Positions 62,265-64,000 of a stretch of DNA of 64,000 nucleotides are shown here, piece after piece. A program made the translations under genes and the position numbers. The notes beneath the pieces were generated by a model that was not told where the DNA came from, ran no database searches, and worked only from the letters and a program-made list of their open reading frames with translations. Positions within the stretch are counted from its first letter, which is position 1, and each line of letters opens with the position of its first letter. Source of the stretch: Phycisphaerae bacterium. Lineage in GTDB: Bacteria; Planctomycetota; Phycisphaerae; SM23-33. The stretch covers positions 1-64,000 of the forward strand of contig JASLNT010000017.1 in assembly GCA_030745875.1 (NCBI GenBank). The letters run 5' to 3'.

Positions 62265-63398
62265 ATGAACAGACGTGAGAGACTCACCTGTACGCTGCGC
62301 GGCGAGCCTGTTGATCGACCCGCGGTCTCGTTCTACGAACTCAACGGGCTTGACGAGGATCACACCGACGCGGACCCTTTCAATATATACTCCCACCCGT
62401 CGTGGCGACCGCTGCTGGACCTTGCGCGGGAGAAAACCGACCGTATCGTAATGCGAGGCGTCGCTTTCGACGCAATCGACCCCGATCCGATTGAAGCGGT
62501 CGCCGAAACGGAAACTCAAGTTCGCGGTCAAACCCGCCTTACCGTCCGCCGCGTTCGTGCGGGCGACCGCACACTCACCATGCGAACCCGCCGCGATGCG
62601 GACATAAACACCGTCTGGACCGAAGAACATCTCCTAAAGGACACCGGAGATTTGAGAGCTTTCCTGCAGACTCCGCCCCCGCCGAGCGATGCCGATGCAG
62701 ACACCACACCGGTAACCCTCGCCGAAACCGAACTAGGCGATGCGGGAATAGTGATGATAGACACGCCCGATCCGCTCTGCCTGGCCGCTTCCCTGTTCGA
62801 TATGGCTTCGTACACGGTTATCGCCATGACTGAACAGGCCCTGTTCAGGCGCCTGCTCGACCATTTCGCCCCGTCGCTGTTGGCCAGGACCGAGCAGGTC
62901 GCCCAAATGCTCCCGGGGCGACTTTGGCGAATATACGGACCGGAGTACGCCGCTCCTCCGTTTCTGCCGCCGGAGCTGTTCAGCCAGTACGTTTGCCGCT
63001 ACGTCAAACCGATGATCGAAGCGATTCATCGCGGCGGCGGGTATGCGAGGATTCACTCGCATGGAAATCTGCGGGCGATTCTGGACGATATAGTCGCAAT
63101 GGGCGCCGACGCTGTAGACCCGATCGAACCTCCGCCCCAGGGAGATGTGGAGCTGTCTTACGTGCGGGCGAAATACGGGCGGGATATCGTCTTGTTCGGG
63201 AATCTCGAAATTGCCGACATCGAGAACCTGCCTACGGATCAGTTCGCCGAAAAGGTTAAACGCGCACTGGACGAAGGGACCGCGGGCGACGGGAGGGGAT
63301 TTGTCCTCATGCCGTCGGCCTGTCCGTACGGCCGTGAACTGCCCTCATTGACATTGAAGAACTACGAGACGATCGTGAAAATTGTCGAAGCATTTTGA
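62265..63398 (+). CDS. Uroporphyrinogen decarboxylase-family protein 1
   Basis: A 377-residue TIM-barrel protein of the URO-D/MtaA-CmuA superfamily. These proteins decarboxylate uroporphyrinogen or transfer methyl groups to corrinoid proteins. The segment YARIHSHGNLRAILDDIVAMGADAVDPIEPPPQGD contains the family His and Asp positions near the barrel's C-terminal end, and NLEIADIENLPTDQFAEKVKRAL is also typical. Catabolic methyltransferase members have a CxH-type zinc site; an equivalent is not clear here. A second family member follows 27 bp downstream. The ribosome binding site is weak. True porphyrin synthesis is unlikely for duplicated, divergent members like these. Confidence 0.82.
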   Translation: MNRRERLTCTLRGEPVDRPAVSFYELNGLDEDHTDADPFNIYSHPSWRPLLDLAREKTDRIVMRGVAFDAIDPDPIEAVAETETQVRGQTRLTVRRVRAGDRTLTMRTRRDADINTVWTEEHLLKDTGDLRAFLQTPPPPSDADADTTPVTLAETELGDAGIVMIDTPDPLCLAASLFDMASYTVIAMTEQALFRRLLDHFAPSLLARTEQVAQMLPGRLWRIYGPEYAAPPFLPPELFSQYVCRYVKPMIEAIHRGGGYARIHSHGNLRAILDDIVAMGADAVDPIEPPPQGDVELSYVRAKYGRDIVLFGNLEIADIENLPTDQFAEKVKRALDEGTAGDGRGFVLMPSACPYGRELPSLTLKNYETIVKIVEAF

Positions 63399-63425
63399 AC
63401 AACACCGGATAAGGAACTCAATCCC

Positions 63426-64000
63426 GTGACCAAACGTCAAGTTATCAGTGCGGTGCTGGCCGGGCAGGAACCTCCGTACGTTCCGTGGTCGTTTTCGTTT
63501 ACGCAAGAGGCGCGAGCCGAACTCGTGGCGCATTACGGTGTCGAAGATATCGACGATATTCTGGGCAACCATCTGCTCGGTCTCGGCAGCGACATCGGGT
63601 TTTTCGAGGATATGGGCGACAATCGATTCAGGGATGTTTTCGGAGTGGTCTGGGACAGGACGGTCGACAAGGATATCGGGGTGGTCGAAAGGGCGGTCCT
63701 GGGCGATCCGGACCTGGGAGGGTATGAATTTCCCGATCCGCTCGATCCTCGATTCTTCGCCGATATCCCCGACCGCATCCAACGACACGGAGACAGGTTC
63801 CGCGTATTCCAGTTGGGCTTCTCGCTATACGAGCGGGCCTGGACGATGCGCGGGATGGAGAACCTCCTGTGCGATTTTATTGCTAATCCCGAATTCGTCC
63901 ACGAACTGTTCAATCGAATCGCCGACTACAATATCGCCCAGGTGACCGGAGCACTGCAATACGATATCGACGCGGTCTATTTCGGGGACGATTGGGGCCA
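63426..64000 (+). CDS. Uroporphyrinogen decarboxylase-family protein 2 (partial)
   Basis: The 5' part of a second URO-D-family gene, open to the edge of the window (191 codons, no stop). It starts at GTG 63426 with an AAGGAA box 10 nt upstream, 27 bp after the stop of the previous gene, so the two are an operon. N-terminal residues are TKRQVISAVLAGQEPPYVPWSFSF and then DDILGNHLLGLGSDIGF. The segment FRVFQLGFSLYERAWTMRGME matches the family. A longer alternative frame beginning at 63448 is a shadow. The rest of the gene lies outside the window. Confidence 0.78.
   Translation, partial: MTKRQVISAVLAGQEPPYVPWSFSFTQEARAELVAHYGVEDIDDILGNHLLGLGSDIGFFEDMGDNRFRDVFGVVWDRTVDKDIGVVERAVLGDPDLGGYEFPDPLDPRFFADIPDRIQRHGDRFRVFQLGFSLYERAWTMRGMENLLCDFIANPEFVHELFNRIADYNIAQVTGALQYDIDAVYFGDDWG

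Overview
The window reads as a chromosomal segment of a planctomycete, most likely from the Phycisphaerae side of the phylum. The grounds are four secreted sulfatases, a giant PEP-CTERM/dockerin repeat protein, two proteins related to the alpha subunit of hydrazine synthase (HzsA), a DUF4159 protein, PQQ-type and TolB-like beta-propellers, ThuA and SUMF1 domains, and many lipoprotein or Sec/Tat signals. The genus-level placement is an inference. No rRNA, tRNA, CRISPR array, transposase or phage gene was recognised.

Layout. 0-6.3 kb: a TPR lipoprotein, a roughly 300 bp nested palindrome, and a 1,494-residue PEP-CTERM surface protein. 6.8-17.3 kb: housekeeping genes: DUF89 phosphatase, zinc alcohol dehydrogenase, GyrI-like protein, EamA transporter, arabinose-5-phosphate isomerase (kdsD) with a HAD phosphatase, SppA lipoprotein, DUF4159 protein, methyltransferase and a zinc-ribbon membrane protein. 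17.5-24.9 kb: two tandem sulfatases, a large helical protein carrying an HPr-like phosphocarrier domain, RNase D, a NicO/UreH-like metal transporter and a homocysteine S-methyltransferase. 25.1-33.8 kb: an overlapping histidine kinase/response regulator pair, a complete Na+-NQR operon (nqrABCDEF, minus strand) and a polyprenyl diphosphate synthase. 34.0-62.1 kb: a secretome region with two HzsA-related proteins (one fused to a SUMF1 domain), two more sulfatases, two exported FIST proteins, a clan GH-A hydrolase, an SGNH hydrolase, an alpha-glucuronidase-like protein, ThuA, beta-propellers and a Cys-rich repeat protein. 62.3-64.0 kb: two tandem uroporphyrinogen-decarboxylase-family genes, the second cut by the window edge.

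How it fits together. The four sulfatases, glycosidases and SGNH hydrolase suggest use of sulfated, uronate-containing polysaccharides. NQR plus a prenyl synthase, which supplies a quinone side chain, point to Na+-coupled respiration. KdsD indicates Kdo synthesis and therefore a Gram-negative style outer membrane.

The most striking observation is in the NQR operon. Its NqrA matches NqrA along its length, yet keeps two intact CxxCxxCxxxCP [4Fe-4S] motifs at the C-terminus, as in RnfC. Classical NqrA has a degenerate version of this segment. The operon has no RnfB and ends with a normal NqrF, so it looks like an Rnf-to-Nqr intermediate. A 33 bp palindrome overlaps its predicted promoter.
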